From Bog-532 sp963828445 (GTDB taxonomy: Bacteria; Actinomycetota; Actinomycetes; Streptosporangiales; Streptosporangiaceae), in the NCBI GenBank assembly GCA_963828445.1, contig CAWHFP010000009.1, positions 186,001 to 250,000 on the forward strand: a stretch of 64,000 nt of DNA. The letters are read 5' to 3'. Of the stretch, positions 52,695 through 61,192 are shown in pieces. The position numbers and the translations under genes were made by a program. Positions within the stretch are counted from its first letter, which is position 1, and every line of letters begins with the position of its first letter. Below the pieces are notes generated by a model, which was not told where the DNA came from, did no database searches, and saw only the letters and a list, made by a program, of their open reading frames with translations.

Positions 52695-53566
52695 GGCCTT
52701 TCCCCCTACACGTGGTGCGGACGAGTGGCGAGACGGTGGCGAGCGGACGGGTGACGGCGGCGACCGGCCTGGTGGCGGTGGCCGTGGCGACCGGGCCCGC
52801 GGCGAGACGGCTGGCGAGCGGCCGGGGCCTGGTCATGGGGTTGCTGTTCCGGGGTCCGCTTGCGTGGTCACAGTATTGTTCAACGGATTGTCAACAATTT
52901 GAAGGACAAACACAGAGTTATCTGGACGCAATGTGACGGCCACGGTGCCGGTCGGTCCGCCGGGCCGGGGCGCGGCCAGGAGCGGAGGCGGTCCAGTCAT
53001 GGCTCTCCATCGATGCCGTAGACCATTGACGTGCGGAAACGAGGCGGCGCCGCCGGGCGTCGGCGGGGAACCCGATGTTCACTATGCGAACACGCGTGCT
53101 TAGTATGAACAAAGGTAGGCATAACCTAGATTCGCCCCGAGCCGCCCGTCAATGCACGTTACGTAACTGTTGCTGCAGTTCCGTCCGGGGGAATGACCCC
53201 CCTGGACCCCCAAATTCCCGCTGCGGCACATCGCCGTATTACCGGCCGCTGGCCGAGCCTCCGGCCCGGCTCACCAGCCGGTCAGACCGCCTCGCCGTAA
53301 CCCGGCGCCAATAATTACGGGTCCCCAATGGCAAGACCAAATAACCATTTCCTCGAAAGTCACGCCTCAGGGAACCCGTCTACGTAGCGGGCCCGGTCTC
53401 CGGGACGGCCCCGGCACTTGCTCGCATCTGGCACAATGTGTTGTTGACACTGGTGACGCGGGGCCCTCTACCCCTGCTCGCCGGGCCATTTGAGTGATCC
53501 GCCCAGTCCCCACCTGGCCGTCGGATCGCCGCCCGTACCTTTATTTGCTGGGAGAAGACTGCAGCC
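52695..53566. promoter_or_regulatory. 872-base divergent control region between liv operon and rpsP
   Basis: No convincing gene. Upstream of the liv operon, attgtt (52875-52880) and aacaat (52893-52898) form an inverted repeat spaced by 12 bases in an AT-rich patch, likely an operator or promoter element. A stretch aggtaggcataacct near 53115-53129 partly resembles a DtxR/IdeR iron box. gttacgtaac (53158-53167) is a ten-base palindrome. Much of 53200-53450 is GC-rich without motif. The rpsP promoter should lie close to 53500. Confidence 0.4.
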
Positions 53567-54274
53567 GTGGCTGTGAAGATCAAGCTCAAGCGCCTGGGCC
53601 GGACCCGGGTGCCGACCTACCGGATCGTCGTGGCCGACGCTCGCACCAAGCGCGACGGGCGTGCCATCGAAGAGATCGGCAAGTACCACCCGAAGGAAGA
53701 GCCTTCGTTCATCGAGGTCAACTCGGAGCGGGCCCAGCACTGGCTGTCCGTGGGCGCCCAGCCCACCGAGCCGGTGCTGACCATCCTCAAGATCACCGGC
53801 GACTGGCAGAAGTTCAAGGGCGAGCCGGGGGCCGAGGGCACCCTGCGCACCCGCGAGGTCCGGCCGGCCAAGGCGGAGGTCTTCGCCGAGGCCCTGAAGA
53901 CGGCGGCCAAGGACTCCGGCGACTCGGGTTCGACCACCCCCCGGGGCGGCGGCCGGGGCCGGAAGTCCGACAGCAAGGCCAAGGCCGACGCTGACACCAA
54001 GGACGCCGACGCCAAGCCCGAGACGAAGGCCGACACCAAGGCTGACGCCAAGGCGGAGACCAAGGCCGACGCCAAGGACGCCAAGGCGGAGACCAAGGAC
54101 GCCAAGCCCGAGTCGGGCCGGTCCAAGTCCAAGGCCAGCGCCGAGAAGCCGGCCGCTGGTTCCGCTGACGAGAGCGCCGCCGCGGCTGCCACCGCCGACG
54201 ACGCCGCCCCCGCCGAGGCCGAGACGGCCACGGCGGACGCGTCCGCGAGCAGTGAGTCGGGCAGCGAGGCCTGA
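53567..54274 (+). CDS. rpsP: 30S ribosomal protein S16 with long repetitive C-terminal tail
   Basis: 235 residues, against roughly 80-160 for most S16. Residues 1-85 are canonical S16 (MAVKIKLKRLGRTRVPTYRIVVADAR, IEEIGKYHPKEEP, VGAQPTEPVLTILKITGDW). From about residue 112 the rest is a Lys/Asp/Ala/Glu/Thr repeat, with units such as KADTKADAKAETKADAKDAK, then an Ala/Ser/Glu-rich end. It is in frame and has good codon use. GTG start with ggGAGAAG upstream. khpA follows after one base. The tail may bind RNA or proteins or simply be disordered. Confidence 0.95.
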   Translation: MAVKIKLKRLGRTRVPTYRIVVADARTKRDGRAIEEIGKYHPKEEPSFIEVNSERAQHWLSVGAQPTEPVLTILKITGDWQKFKGEPGAEGTLRTREVRPAKAEVFAEALKTAAKDSGDSGSTTPRGGGRGRKSDSKAKADADTKDADAKPETKADTKADAKAETKADAKDAKAETKDAKPESGRSKSKASAEKPAAGSADESAAAAATADDAAPAEAETATADASASSESGSEA

Positions 54275-54275
54275 G

Positions 54276-54518
54276 GTGCTGGAAGAGGCGCTCGAGCACC
54301 TGGTCAGGGGCATCGTTGAGAACCCCGACGACGTCCAGGTTTCCACTCGCGCGATGCGCCGCGGCAGTGTCCTGGAGGTGCGCGTCCACCCCGATGACCT
54401 GGGCAAGGTCATCGGCCGGGGTGGCCGCACCGCCCGGGCGCTGCGCACCGTGATGGGCTCGCTGGCTGGCGGCCGTCACGTCCGCGTCGACCTTCTGGAC
54501 ACGGACGAGATCCGCTAA
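54276..54518 (+). CDS. khpA: KH-domain RNA-binding protein
   Basis: 80 residues. VLEEALEHLVRGIVENPDDV then a KH domain with the GxxG-type loop VIGRGGRTARALRTVM near 48-63. Equivalent to KhpA/YlqC, which binds small and structured RNAs and sits between rpsP and rimM in many Gram-positives. GTG start chosen, one base past the rpsP stop, so translation should be coupled. Confidence 0.94.
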   Translation: MLEEALEHLVRGIVENPDDVQVSTRAMRRGSVLEVRVHPDDLGKVIGRGGRTARALRTVMGSLAGGRHVRVDLLDTDEIR

Positions 54519-54531
54519 CCCGGGATCGGCC

Positions 54532-55062
54532 ATGCAGATTGCCGTCGGTCAGATCGTCCGTGCGCACGGTATCCGCGGTGAGGTCACCGTGGCGGTGCGC
54601 ACCGACGAGCCTGACGTCCGTTTCGTGCCGGGCACGGCCCTGGCCACGGATCCGCCGGAGCGCGGCCCGCTGACCGTGGTCGCGACCCGCTGGCATACCG
54701 GACGGCTGATTGTGACGTTCGAGGGCGTCCGGGACCGGAACGCCGCCGAAGATCTGAGGGGCACCGTGCTGGTGCTCGATTCGGCGCAGATTCCGGCCCC
54801 GGCCGACCCGGACGAGTTCTACGACCACCAGCTGATCGGGCTGGCCGTCGTCACCGCGGCCGGAGTCCCGGTCGGCGAGGTCACCGATGTGCTCCACCAC
54901 GGCCAGGACCTGCTGGTCATCCGGCGTGCCCCCGGTCCGGCCGCCGACGCGCTGGTGCCCTTCGTGAGCGCGATCGTGACCGAGGTCGATGTGCCGTCCG
55001 GCCGCCTGGTCATCGATCCGCCGCCGGGGCTGCTCGACCCGGCCGAGTCCGTTGAGGCCTGA
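54532..55062 (+). CDS. rimM: Ribosome maturation factor RimM
   Basis: 176 residues. N-terminal QIAVGQIVRAHGIRGEVTVAVRTDEPDVRF and C-terminal PRC-barrel with FYDHQLIGLAVVTAAG and PFVSAIVTEVDVPSGRLVIDPPPGL. RimM binds S19 and helps 30S assembly. It lies in the standard rpsP-khpA-rimM-trmD order; trmD begins four bases after its stop. Confidence 0.96.
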   Translation: MQIAVGQIVRAHGIRGEVTVAVRTDEPDVRFVPGTALATDPPERGPLTVVATRWHTGRLIVTFEGVRDRNAAEDLRGTVLVLDSAQIPAPADPDEFYDHQLIGLAVVTAAGVPVGEVTDVLHHGQDLLVIRRAPGPAADALVPFVSAIVTEVDVPSGRLVIDPPPGLLDPAESVEA

Positions 55063-55065
55063 GTC

Positions 55066-56037
55066 GTGCGGATCGACATCGTCTCCATCTTTCCCGAGTA
55101 CTTCGGGCCGCTCGGCGTCTCGCTGATCGGTAAGGCCGCGGCCCGCGGCGACATCGAGTTCAACGTGCACGACCTGCGGCAGTGGGCCCACGACCTGCAC
55201 CGCACCGTGGACGACACCCCGTTCGGCGGCGGCCCGGGCATGGTCATGAAGGCCGAGGTCTGGGGCGAGGCACTGGACGAGATCGCGCCGCCCGGGCCGG
55301 CCGGCGGCGGCGCCGCCCCACCCGCGCACCCGGCCCCGCGGCTGATCGTGCCCACGCCCAGCGGCGTGCCGTTCACCCAGGCCCGCGCGGTCCGGTACAC
55401 CGAAGCCGACCAGCTCATCTTCGCCTGCGGCCGGTACGAGGGGATCGACGCGCGGTTCATCGACGAGGCCCGGTCCCGGATGCCCGTGGACGAGGTCAGC
55501 ATCGGTGACTACGTGCTGGCCGGCGGCGAGGCCGCGGTCCTGGTCATGGTCGAGGCCATCTCCCGGCTGCTGCCGGGGGTGCTGGGCAACGAGCGGTCGG
55601 CCAGCGACGATTCGTTCGGCGGCCGGGCCGCGATGGACGAGGAGTTCCCGCCCGAGTCCGCGCCGGGCGGTGCGCTCGTGCCCGACCTCGGCGGGTTCGG
55701 CCGCGGCCGCGGCGACGCGGCCGCCAGCATGGCCGGGCTGCTGGAGGGCCCGGTCTACACCCGGCCGCGGGTCTGGCGGGGCCGGGAGGTGCCGGACGTG
55801 CTGTTGTCCGGGGACCACGCGGCCATCGCCCGCTGGCGCCGGGACGCGGCCCTGCTGCGCACGGCGGCCAACCGGCCGGACCTGATCTTCCGGGCCCAGG
55901 CCGACCCGGCCGCGCTGAGCGACCGGGACTGGCAGGTGCTGACGGCGATGGGCCTGACCGATGTGCTCCGGTCCGCCGAACCGGGTCCGGGGGAACCCGC
56001 TCGCTTACCAGACTGGTCCCGTAATATGGCACACTGA
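55066..56037 (+). CDS. trmD: tRNA (guanine(37)-N(1))-methyltransferase
   Basis: 323 residues, longer than the usual 240-260. MRIDIVSIFPEYFG, VDDTPFGGGPGMVMKAEV, CGRYEGIDARFIDE and the trefoil-knot SAM site SIGDYVLAGGEAAVLVMVEAISRLLPGVLGN are intact. Extra length comes from a Pro/Ala/Gly insert near residues 76-91, a segment of roughly 30 residues around 205 (GFGRGRGDAAASMAGLL), and a longer C-terminus. Methylates G37 of tRNAs to prevent frameshifting. GTG start. Confidence 0.95.
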   Translation: MRIDIVSIFPEYFGPLGVSLIGKAAARGDIEFNVHDLRQWAHDLHRTVDDTPFGGGPGMVMKAEVWGEALDEIAPPGPAGGGAAPPAHPAPRLIVPTPSGVPFTQARAVRYTEADQLIFACGRYEGIDARFIDEARSRMPVDEVSIGDYVLAGGEAAVLVMVEAISRLLPGVLGNERSASDDSFGGRAAMDEEFPPESAPGGALVPDLGGFGRGRGDAAASMAGLLEGPVYTRPRVWRGREVPDVLLSGDHAAIARWRRDAALLRTAANRPDLIFRAQADPAALSDRDWQVLTAMGLTDVLRSAEPGPGEPARLPDWSRNMAH

Positions 56038-56170
56038 TATGCGCCGTGTGCTCCCGTTGGCGCCGGGGCCCCTCATCGCCGGGCTCGCGCCGCTCTGCCC
56101 GTACACGCCACAAGCCGATCAGTACTGATCTGATGGATCAAGTACCGATGAACACTGAGGAATCGCTGTC

Positions 56171-56530
56171 ATGCACACCGCTATTGCCGAACTCGAGCAG
56201 GCCCAGCTCCGGGACGACGTTCCGGACTTCCGCCCGGGGGACACGCTGAAGGTCCACGTCCGGGTCAAGGAAGGCAACCGCTCCCGCATCCAGGTCTTCC
56301 AGGGCGTGGTCATCCGGCGTCAGGGCGGCGGCGTCCGCGAGACCTTCACCGTGCGGAAGATCAGCTACGGCGTCGGCGTCGAGCGCACCTTCCCGGTGCA
56401 CAGCCCGTCGATCGACAGGATCGAGACCGTGACCCGCGGCAAGGTCCGCCGGGCCAAGCTCTACTACCTGCGTGAGCTGCGGGGCAAGGCCGCCCGCATC
56501 CGGGAGCGCCGCGAGAACACCGCGAGCTGA
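56171..56530 (+). CDS. rplS: 50S ribosomal protein L19
   Basis: 119 residues, normal L19. The conserved sequences RPGDTLKVHVRVKEGNRSRIQVFQGVVI and ISYGVGVERTFPVHSPSIDRIE identify it. It sits between trmD and lepB; 133 bases separate it from trmD, so it may have its own promoter (gap of AT-richer sequence cagtactgatctgatgg). L19 lies at the 30S-50S interface. Confidence 0.97.
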   Translation: MHTAIAELEQAQLRDDVPDFRPGDTLKVHVRVKEGNRSRIQVFQGVVIRRQGGGVRETFTVRKISYGVGVERTFPVHSPSIDRIETVTRGKVRRAKLYYLRELRGKAARIRERRENTAS

Positions 56531-56649
56531 GCTAAGTAAGCCGCAATGCCGCGGTTCGCCCGTTACCGGGGGTATGACGTGCCTGAAGTCATTCAGAGTG
56601 AGCGCGGATACCACTTCCGTAATCGCCTGATGCCGGTAGGCTCGTGCCG

Positions 56650-57639
56650 ATGACGGACGAGGGGAACGCTCCCGGGGAGCCGCCCGTGACGCAGGTCCAG
56701 GGCGGCCAGGATGATGCTGGCGACGCGGCGGGCGCGGGAACGAACGAGGCCGAGGCCAAGTCGGCCGCGCCCGCGAAGAAGCCCCAGCAGAAGAAGGGGG
56801 GCAGGTCCTTCTGGAAGGAGCTGCCCATCCTCATCGTCGTCGCCCTGTTCCTGACCCTGGTCATCAAGACCTACGCCATCCAGGCGTTCTACATCCCGTC
56901 CGGGTCGATGCAGAACACCCTGGGGATCGGCGACCGGGTGCTGGTCAACAAGCTGGTCTACGACTTCCGCGGCATTCACCGCGGCGACATCGTGGTGTTC
57001 AGCGGCGACGGCACCTGGGACCCGGGCACGCCGCCGCCGAGCGACAACTTCTTCGCCCGCTTCGGCCAGAGCGTCGAGTCGATGTTCGGCTTCTCCCAGG
57101 GGCAGAACGACTTCATCAAGCGCGTCATCGGACTGCCCCACGACAAGGTGGTCTGCTGTGACGCCCAGGGCCGGATAACCGTCAACGGCGTCGCCCTGAA
57201 CGAGAAGTCCTACCTGTTCCCGGGCAACCCGCCGTCCCAGCAGAAGTTCAGCGTGACCGTCCCGGCCAACAGCCTGTGGGTCATGGGCGACCACCGTGAC
57301 GTGTCCTACGACTCGCGCGGGCACCAGTTCGGCTTCCCCGGCGGCGGCGCCATTCCGGAGAGCGCCGTGGTCGGCCGGGCCTTCATCAAGATCTGGCCGT
57401 TCAGCCAGGTCGGGATCCTCAACATCCCGTCCACGTTCCAGCAGGCCGCGCTCAGCAAGAGCGCCGCTGGCCCGGCCACCGGATCCTCGTCCTCGGCCGC
57501 CCTGACCTCCGCGGCCACGGCCGAGCCCGCGTCCCTGGGGACGTCCTACGCCCTCGGCTTCGCCGGCGCCGTCCCGCTGACCCTGCTCCAGCGCCAGGCC
57601 CGCCGCAAGCTCCTCACCCGCCTCCGCCGCCGCCGCTGA
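56650..57639 (+). CDS. lepB: Signal peptidase I
   Basis: 329 residues. Membrane anchor near residues 55-74 after an acidic/Lys-rich cytoplasmic leader; catalytic Ser in IPSGSMQNTLGIGDRVLVNK near 85; catalytic Lys in NDFIKRVIGLPHDKV near 155; GDHRDVSYDSRGH near 214 completes the S26 signature. Removes signal peptides of exported proteins. The C-terminal 80 residues include a second hydrophobic stretch (SLGTSYALGFAGAVPLTLL), giving a second membrane segment and a basic tail, typical of actinobacterial LepB. Confidence 0.95.
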   Translation: MTDEGNAPGEPPVTQVQGGQDDAGDAAGAGTNEAEAKSAAPAKKPQQKKGGRSFWKELPILIVVALFLTLVIKTYAIQAFYIPSGSMQNTLGIGDRVLVNKLVYDFRGIHRGDIVVFSGDGTWDPGTPPPSDNFFARFGQSVESMFGFSQGQNDFIKRVIGLPHDKVVCCDAQGRITVNGVALNEKSYLFPGNPPSQQKFSVTVPANSLWVMGDHRDVSYDSRGHQFGFPGGGAIPESAVVGRAFIKIWPFSQVGILNIPSTFQQAALSKSAAGPATGSSSSAALTSAATAEPASLGTSYALGFAGAVPLTLLQRQARRKLLTRLRRRR

Positions 57640-57640
57640 C

Positions 57641-57676
57641 CCGCAGAACCCCCTGCGGTCAAGGCGGTCCCGCCTT
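57641..57676 (+). terminator. Tandem hairpins after lepB
   Basis: ccgcag-aacccc-ctgcgg (57641-57658) and aaggcgg-tc-ccgcctt (57661-57676), both perfect stems, start one to two bases past the lepB stop and end 35 bases before rnhB. They could terminate or attenuate the operon. Confidence 0.5.
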
Positions 57677-57711
57677 CGGCTGTCGGTGATCTGGCGTAGC
57701 CTTCGAATGTC

Positions 57712-58578
57712 ATGGTTCGCCCCTCCACCAAGCCGGCTATCGGCCGCCCGGACCAGGCTCAGCGAGCCCAGTGGCGGCACACCGGCCACACGCCCCGGCG
57801 CAACGCCGGGCTGGCCGCGTACGAGAACGTGCTGGCCCGTGCGGGCCTGACCCCGGTGGCGGGGGTCGACGAGGCCGGCCGTGGCGCCTGCGCCGGGCCA
57901 TTGGTGGTGGCGGCCGTCCTGCTGGACAGCGCCACGATCCGCCGGATGCCCGGGCTGGCCGACTCCAAGCTGCTCACCCCCGAGGAGCGCGAGACCGCCT
58001 ACGAGCAGGTCATGCGCTGGGCCCTGGACTGGAACGTGCTGGCCATCCCGGCCCCGGAGGTCGACCGCCACGGCCTGCACGTCTCCAACGTGGAAGGCAT
58101 GCGCCGGGCCCTGGCCGGCCTGCGCCGGCGTCCCGGGTACGTCCTCACCGATGGCTTCCCGGTGCGCGGGCTCGGCACGCCCGCGCTGGCCGTGTGGAAG
58201 GGTGACCAGGTCACCGCGTCGGTCGCCGCCGCCTCGATCGTGGCCAAGGTGACCAGGGACCGCATGATGGTCGAACTCGACGAGTCGTACCCGTGCTACG
58301 GCTTCGCCCGGCACAAGGGTTATTCGACTCCGGAGCACATGTCGGCCCTGTGCGCCTGGGGCCCGTGCCCGGAGCATCGCTACTCCTACACCAACGTGAT
58401 CCAGGCCAATCGCCGCTGGGCCACGGGCTGGCAGGAGGAGCTGGTGCCGGCCGACGATGACCCGGTCCTGCACGATGCCGAAGTTCTCGGGGACGCCGAC
58501 AGTACTGAAACCCCCGTCGCGTGGGCAGACCTGGTGTCAGAAGAGGTGACCGTGGGTGAAACGCGCGACGCAGACTAA
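57712..58578 (+). CDS. rnhB: Ribonuclease HII
   Basis: 288 residues. GVDEAGRGACAGPLVVAAVLL near residue 51 contains the catalytic DE, and the remaining acidic positions are in LADSKLLTPEERE and LTDGFPV. VAAASIVAKVTRDRMM and YGFARHKGYSTPEHMSAL are typical RNase HII. Removes ribonucleotides from DNA. The protein has an extra 50-residue N-terminus and 55-residue acidic C-terminus (ADDDPVLHDAEVLGDADS) not found in short forms. Confidence 0.95.
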   Translation: MVRPSTKPAIGRPDQAQRAQWRHTGHTPRRNAGLAAYENVLARAGLTPVAGVDEAGRGACAGPLVVAAVLLDSATIRRMPGLADSKLLTPEERETAYEQVMRWALDWNVLAIPAPEVDRHGLHVSNVEGMRRALAGLRRRPGYVLTDGFPVRGLGTPALAVWKGDQVTASVAAASIVAKVTRDRMMVELDESYPCYGFARHKGYSTPEHMSALCAWGPCPEHRYSYTNVIQANRRWATGWQEELVPADDDPVLHDAEVLGDADSTETPVAWADLVSEEVTVGETRDAD

Positions 58579-58658
58579 ATTGGGGGCACTGTCCTTCGGG
58601 GCATGTGCATGAACACGCGGCGGGCGAACACCTACCACGTCCGATCGGAGGGGTTGCC

Positions 58659-58979
58659 ATGAGCGCAGAGGATCTCGAGAAGTATGAAGCCGAGATGGAG
58701 CTGCAGCTTTATCGCGAGTACCGCGATGTCGTAGGCCTCTTCACCCATGTCGTCGAGACCGAACGGCGCTTCTACCTCACCAACGAGGTGGAGCTGAACG
58801 TTCGCAACTCCGACAACGGCGAGGTCTTCTTCGAAGTCACCATGCGCGACGCCTGGGTCTGGGACATGTACCGCCCGGCCCGCTTCGTCAAGAACGTCCG
58901 CGTGGTGACCTTCAAGGACGTCAACATCGAGGAACTGGCCAAGAGCGACCTCGAACTCCCCGACGACACCACGTCCTGA
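58659..58979 (+). CDS. DUF2469 family protein
   Basis: 106 residues. MSAEDLEKYEAEMELQLYREYRDVVGLF and VETERRFYLTNEVELNVR, ending with FKDVNIEELAKSDLELPDD, match the actinobacterial DUF2469 family (about 100 residues), always found between rnhB and yraN. Function unknown. ATG at 58659 has GGAGGGG eight bases upstream; the frame runs open 54 bases earlier, into the rnhB end region. Confidence 0.93.
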   Translation: MSAEDLEKYEAEMELQLYREYRDVVGLFTHVVETERRFYLTNEVELNVRNSDNGEVFFEVTMRDAWVWDMYRPARFVKNVRVVTFKDVNIEELAKSDLELPDDTTS

Positions 58980-59263
58980 TCCAGAACTGAGGGCCGCCAC
59001 CGGCTGACCGCCGCCTGATCCAGCCTGCCCCGGCTGATGCGCGGTCCAGCCTGCCCTGACCCGTTCAGCGCGGTCCAGCCTGCCCAGAGCCCCGCCCCCA
59101 CCCGCCGGCCGCGAGGTCCCCCGCACATCTGAACACGTACCGCCGACATTTCCGCCCCGCTTATCCACAGCCGGGCCACCGCCCGTCCTGCTGTCCACAG
59201 CCCGCGCCTCCCCGGCCCGTTCCACCCCCTCCCCGCCGATCGTGGAAGCCGGAGGTGGTGACC
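58980..59263. other. Non-coding spacer with three copies of a 12-base repeat
   Basis: 284 bases without a gene. tccagcctgccc occurs at 59019-59030, 59045-59056 and 59074-59085, with 26- and 29-base periods and flanked twice by gcggtccagcctgccc. The rest is GC-rich with a ttatccacag motif near 59160 that is also seen again in gtccacagcc; nothing functional recognised. Confidence 0.5.
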
Positions 59264-59620
59264 ATGCGGGCCAAGGACGTTCTCGGCCAGCGGGGTGAGC
59301 AGGCTGCGGCCGAGTACCTCGCGTCAGCGGGTTTCCGGATCCTCGCCCGGAACTGGCGCTGCGCCGAGGGTGAGATCGACATCGTGGCCGTGGAGCGGCA
59401 CACATTAGTCATCTGCGAGGTGAAGACCAGGTCCAGCAGCCAGTGCGGTACCCCGCTGGAGTCCGTGAGCCGGGCCAAGCGCAACCGGCTCCGAAGGCTG
59501 GCCATCCGCTGGCTGACCGCCCACGGGATCCGGTTCGACCAGGTCCGGATCGACATCGTGGGCGTCCAGCCCGGCCCGGACGGCGGCCTGGCGGTCGAGC
59601 ACGTCCGGGGGGTGGGCTAG
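59264..59620 (+). CDS. yraN: UPF0102/YraN-type nuclease-like protein
   Basis: 118 residues. The PD-(D/E)xK-type core is present: RNWRCAEGEIDIVAVERHTLVICEVKTRSS with Asp and E-V-K near 36-56. Family UPF0102 is proposed to be a nuclease related to Holliday-junction processing, of unclear role. ATG at 59264 has GGAGG seven bases upstream. It stops immediately before the comM start, in the operon yraN-comM-dprA. Confidence 0.93.
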   Translation: MRAKDVLGQRGEQAAAEYLASAGFRILARNWRCAEGEIDIVAVERHTLVICEVKTRSSSQCGTPLESVSRAKRNRLRRLAIRWLTAHGIRFDQVRIDIVGVQPGPDGGLAVEHVRGVG

Positions 59621-61192
59621 ATGGCCCTGGCCCGGACCCACTCGGTGGCCCTGGTCGGCGTGCATGGCCACCTGATCGAGGTCGAGGCCGATATCGCCAA
59701 CGGGCTGGTCGGCATGACCCTGGTCGGGCTCCCCGATACCGCACTGCGGGAGGCCCGGGACCGGATCCGGTCGGCCATCATCAACAGCGGCGAACAGTGG
59801 CCGCAGCGCCGGATCACCGTGGGCCTGTCCCCGGCCAGCCTGCCCAAGCGCGGCAGCGGGTTCGACTTGCCGATCGCGTGTGCCCTGCTGGCCGCGGCCG
59901 GGGTCCTGCCGGCCGCGGCGCTGGCCGGCGTGATGTTCCTCGGCGAACTGGGCCTGGACGGCCAGCTGCGCCCGGTGCGTGGCGTGCTGCCGGCCGCCGT
60001 GGCCGTCGCGGCCGCGGGCTTCAGCCGGGTCGTGGTGGCCAGCGCCAACGCCCAGGAGGCCGCGCTCGTGCCCGGCCTGCGGGTGGTGTCCGCGCCCTCG
60101 CTCGCCGCCCTGCTCAGCTGGCTGCGCGGCGAGCCTCCCGATGGGGGAGCGGCCGTCGAGGAGCTGACCGGGGGCACCCTCCCGGCCGCGCCTCCGGCCG
60201 CTCCCCAGGAGCCGGGCGGCCGCGCCGTGCTGCCGGACCTGTCCGATGTGCTGGGCCAGCCCGTGGCCCGGCGGGCGGCGGAGATCTGCGCCGCCGGTGG
60301 CCATCACCTGTCGCTGCTGGGTCCGCCGGGCGCGGGCAAGACCATGCTCGCGGCGCGGCTGCCGACCATCTTGCCCGGGCTGGACCCGGACGCCGCGCTG
60401 GAGGTGACCGCGATCCACTCGGTCGCGGGTCAGCTGCCGCCGGCCTGCCCGCTGCTCACCCGGCCGCCGTTCTGCAACCCGCACCACACCGCCAGCAAGG
60501 CGGCCCTGGTCGGTGGCGGCAGCGGGGTCATCCATCCCGGAGCCGCCTCCCTGGCGCATCGGGGCGTGCTGTTCCTGGACGAGGCGCCCGAGTTCGGCCG
60601 CGATGTGCTGGACGCGCTCCGCCAGCCGCTCGAATCGGGTGAGGTCATGATCGCCCGGTCCGGCATCACGGCGCGGTTCCCGGCCCGGTTCACCCTGGTG
60701 CTGGCGGCCAACCCCTGCCCGTGCGCCAAGGCCGTCGCCTCGCCCCGGTCGAAGTGCTCGTGCAGCCCGGCCACCAAACGGCGGTACCTGGGCCGGTTGT
60801 CCGGGCCGCTGCTGGACCGGGTGGACGTCAAGGTCGAGTTGCTGCCGGTGGGCCGGGCCGAGCTGCTCAGCGACCGTAAGTTCGCCGAGAGCAGCGCGGC
60901 CGTGGCCGCCCGGGTCGCCCAGGCCCGGGACCGGGCCGCCCACCGGTTCCGCGGCACCCCGTGGCGAGTCAACGCGGAGATCCCCGGCGCCGAACTCCGG
61001 CGCTCGTACCCGCCCGGCCGGGGCGCTATGGCGCCGCTGGAGCGAGCGATGGAGATCGGGGAGGTCAGCGCCCGCGGCCTGGACAAGATCGTCCGGGTTT
61101 CCTGGACGCTCTGTGATCTGGCCGGCAAGGACCGGCCGACGCTGGACGAGTGCGGCTACGCCCTCGGCCTGTGGTTGGGGGTAGTGAAATGA
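59621..61192 (+). CDS. comM: YifB/ComM-family Mg chelatase-like AAA ATPase
   Basis: 523 residues. N-terminal S5-like domain MALARTHSVALVGVHGHLIEVEADIANGL, then Walker A SLLGPPGAGKTMLAAR near 232, arginine-finger/sensor regions and the typical LAHRGVLFLDEAPEFGRDVLDALRQPLE and ANPCPCAKAVASPRSKCSCS (cysteine cluster). ComM is a branch-migration helicase in natural transformation. Follows yraN by zero bases; dprA begins within its stop (ATGA). Confidence 0.94.
   Translation: MALARTHSVALVGVHGHLIEVEADIANGLVGMTLVGLPDTALREARDRIRSAIINSGEQWPQRRITVGLSPASLPKRGSGFDLPIACALLAAAGVLPAAALAGVMFLGELGLDGQLRPVRGVLPAAVAVAAAGFSRVVVASANAQEAALVPGLRVVSAPSLAALLSWLRGEPPDGGAAVEELTGGTLPAAPPAAPQEPGGRAVLPDLSDVLGQPVARRAAEICAAGGHHLSLLGPPGAGKTMLAARLPTILPGLDPDAALEVTAIHSVAGQLPPACPLLTRPPFCNPHHTASKAALVGGGSGVIHPGAASLAHRGVLFLDEAPEFGRDVLDALRQPLESGEVMIARSGITARFPARFTLVLAANPCPCAKAVASPRSKCSCSPATKRRYLGRLSGPLLDRVDVKVELLPVGRAELLSDRKFAESSAAVAARVAQARDRAAHRFRGTPWRVNAEIPGAELRRSYPPGRGAMAPLERAMEIGEVSARGLDKIVRVSWTLCDLAGKDRPTLDECGYALGLWLGVVK

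Noticed and set aside
53075..53314. 79-codon frame in the liv/rpsP spacer
   Set aside because: No homology-like composition (CCC run, prolines), no ribosome site; considered non-coding.
59150..59200. ttatccacag, similar to a DnaA box
   Set aside because: A single ttatccacag resembles a DnaA-box consensus (TTATCCACA), but no cluster of such boxes, no dnaA/dnaN genes and no AT-rich unwinding region are present.
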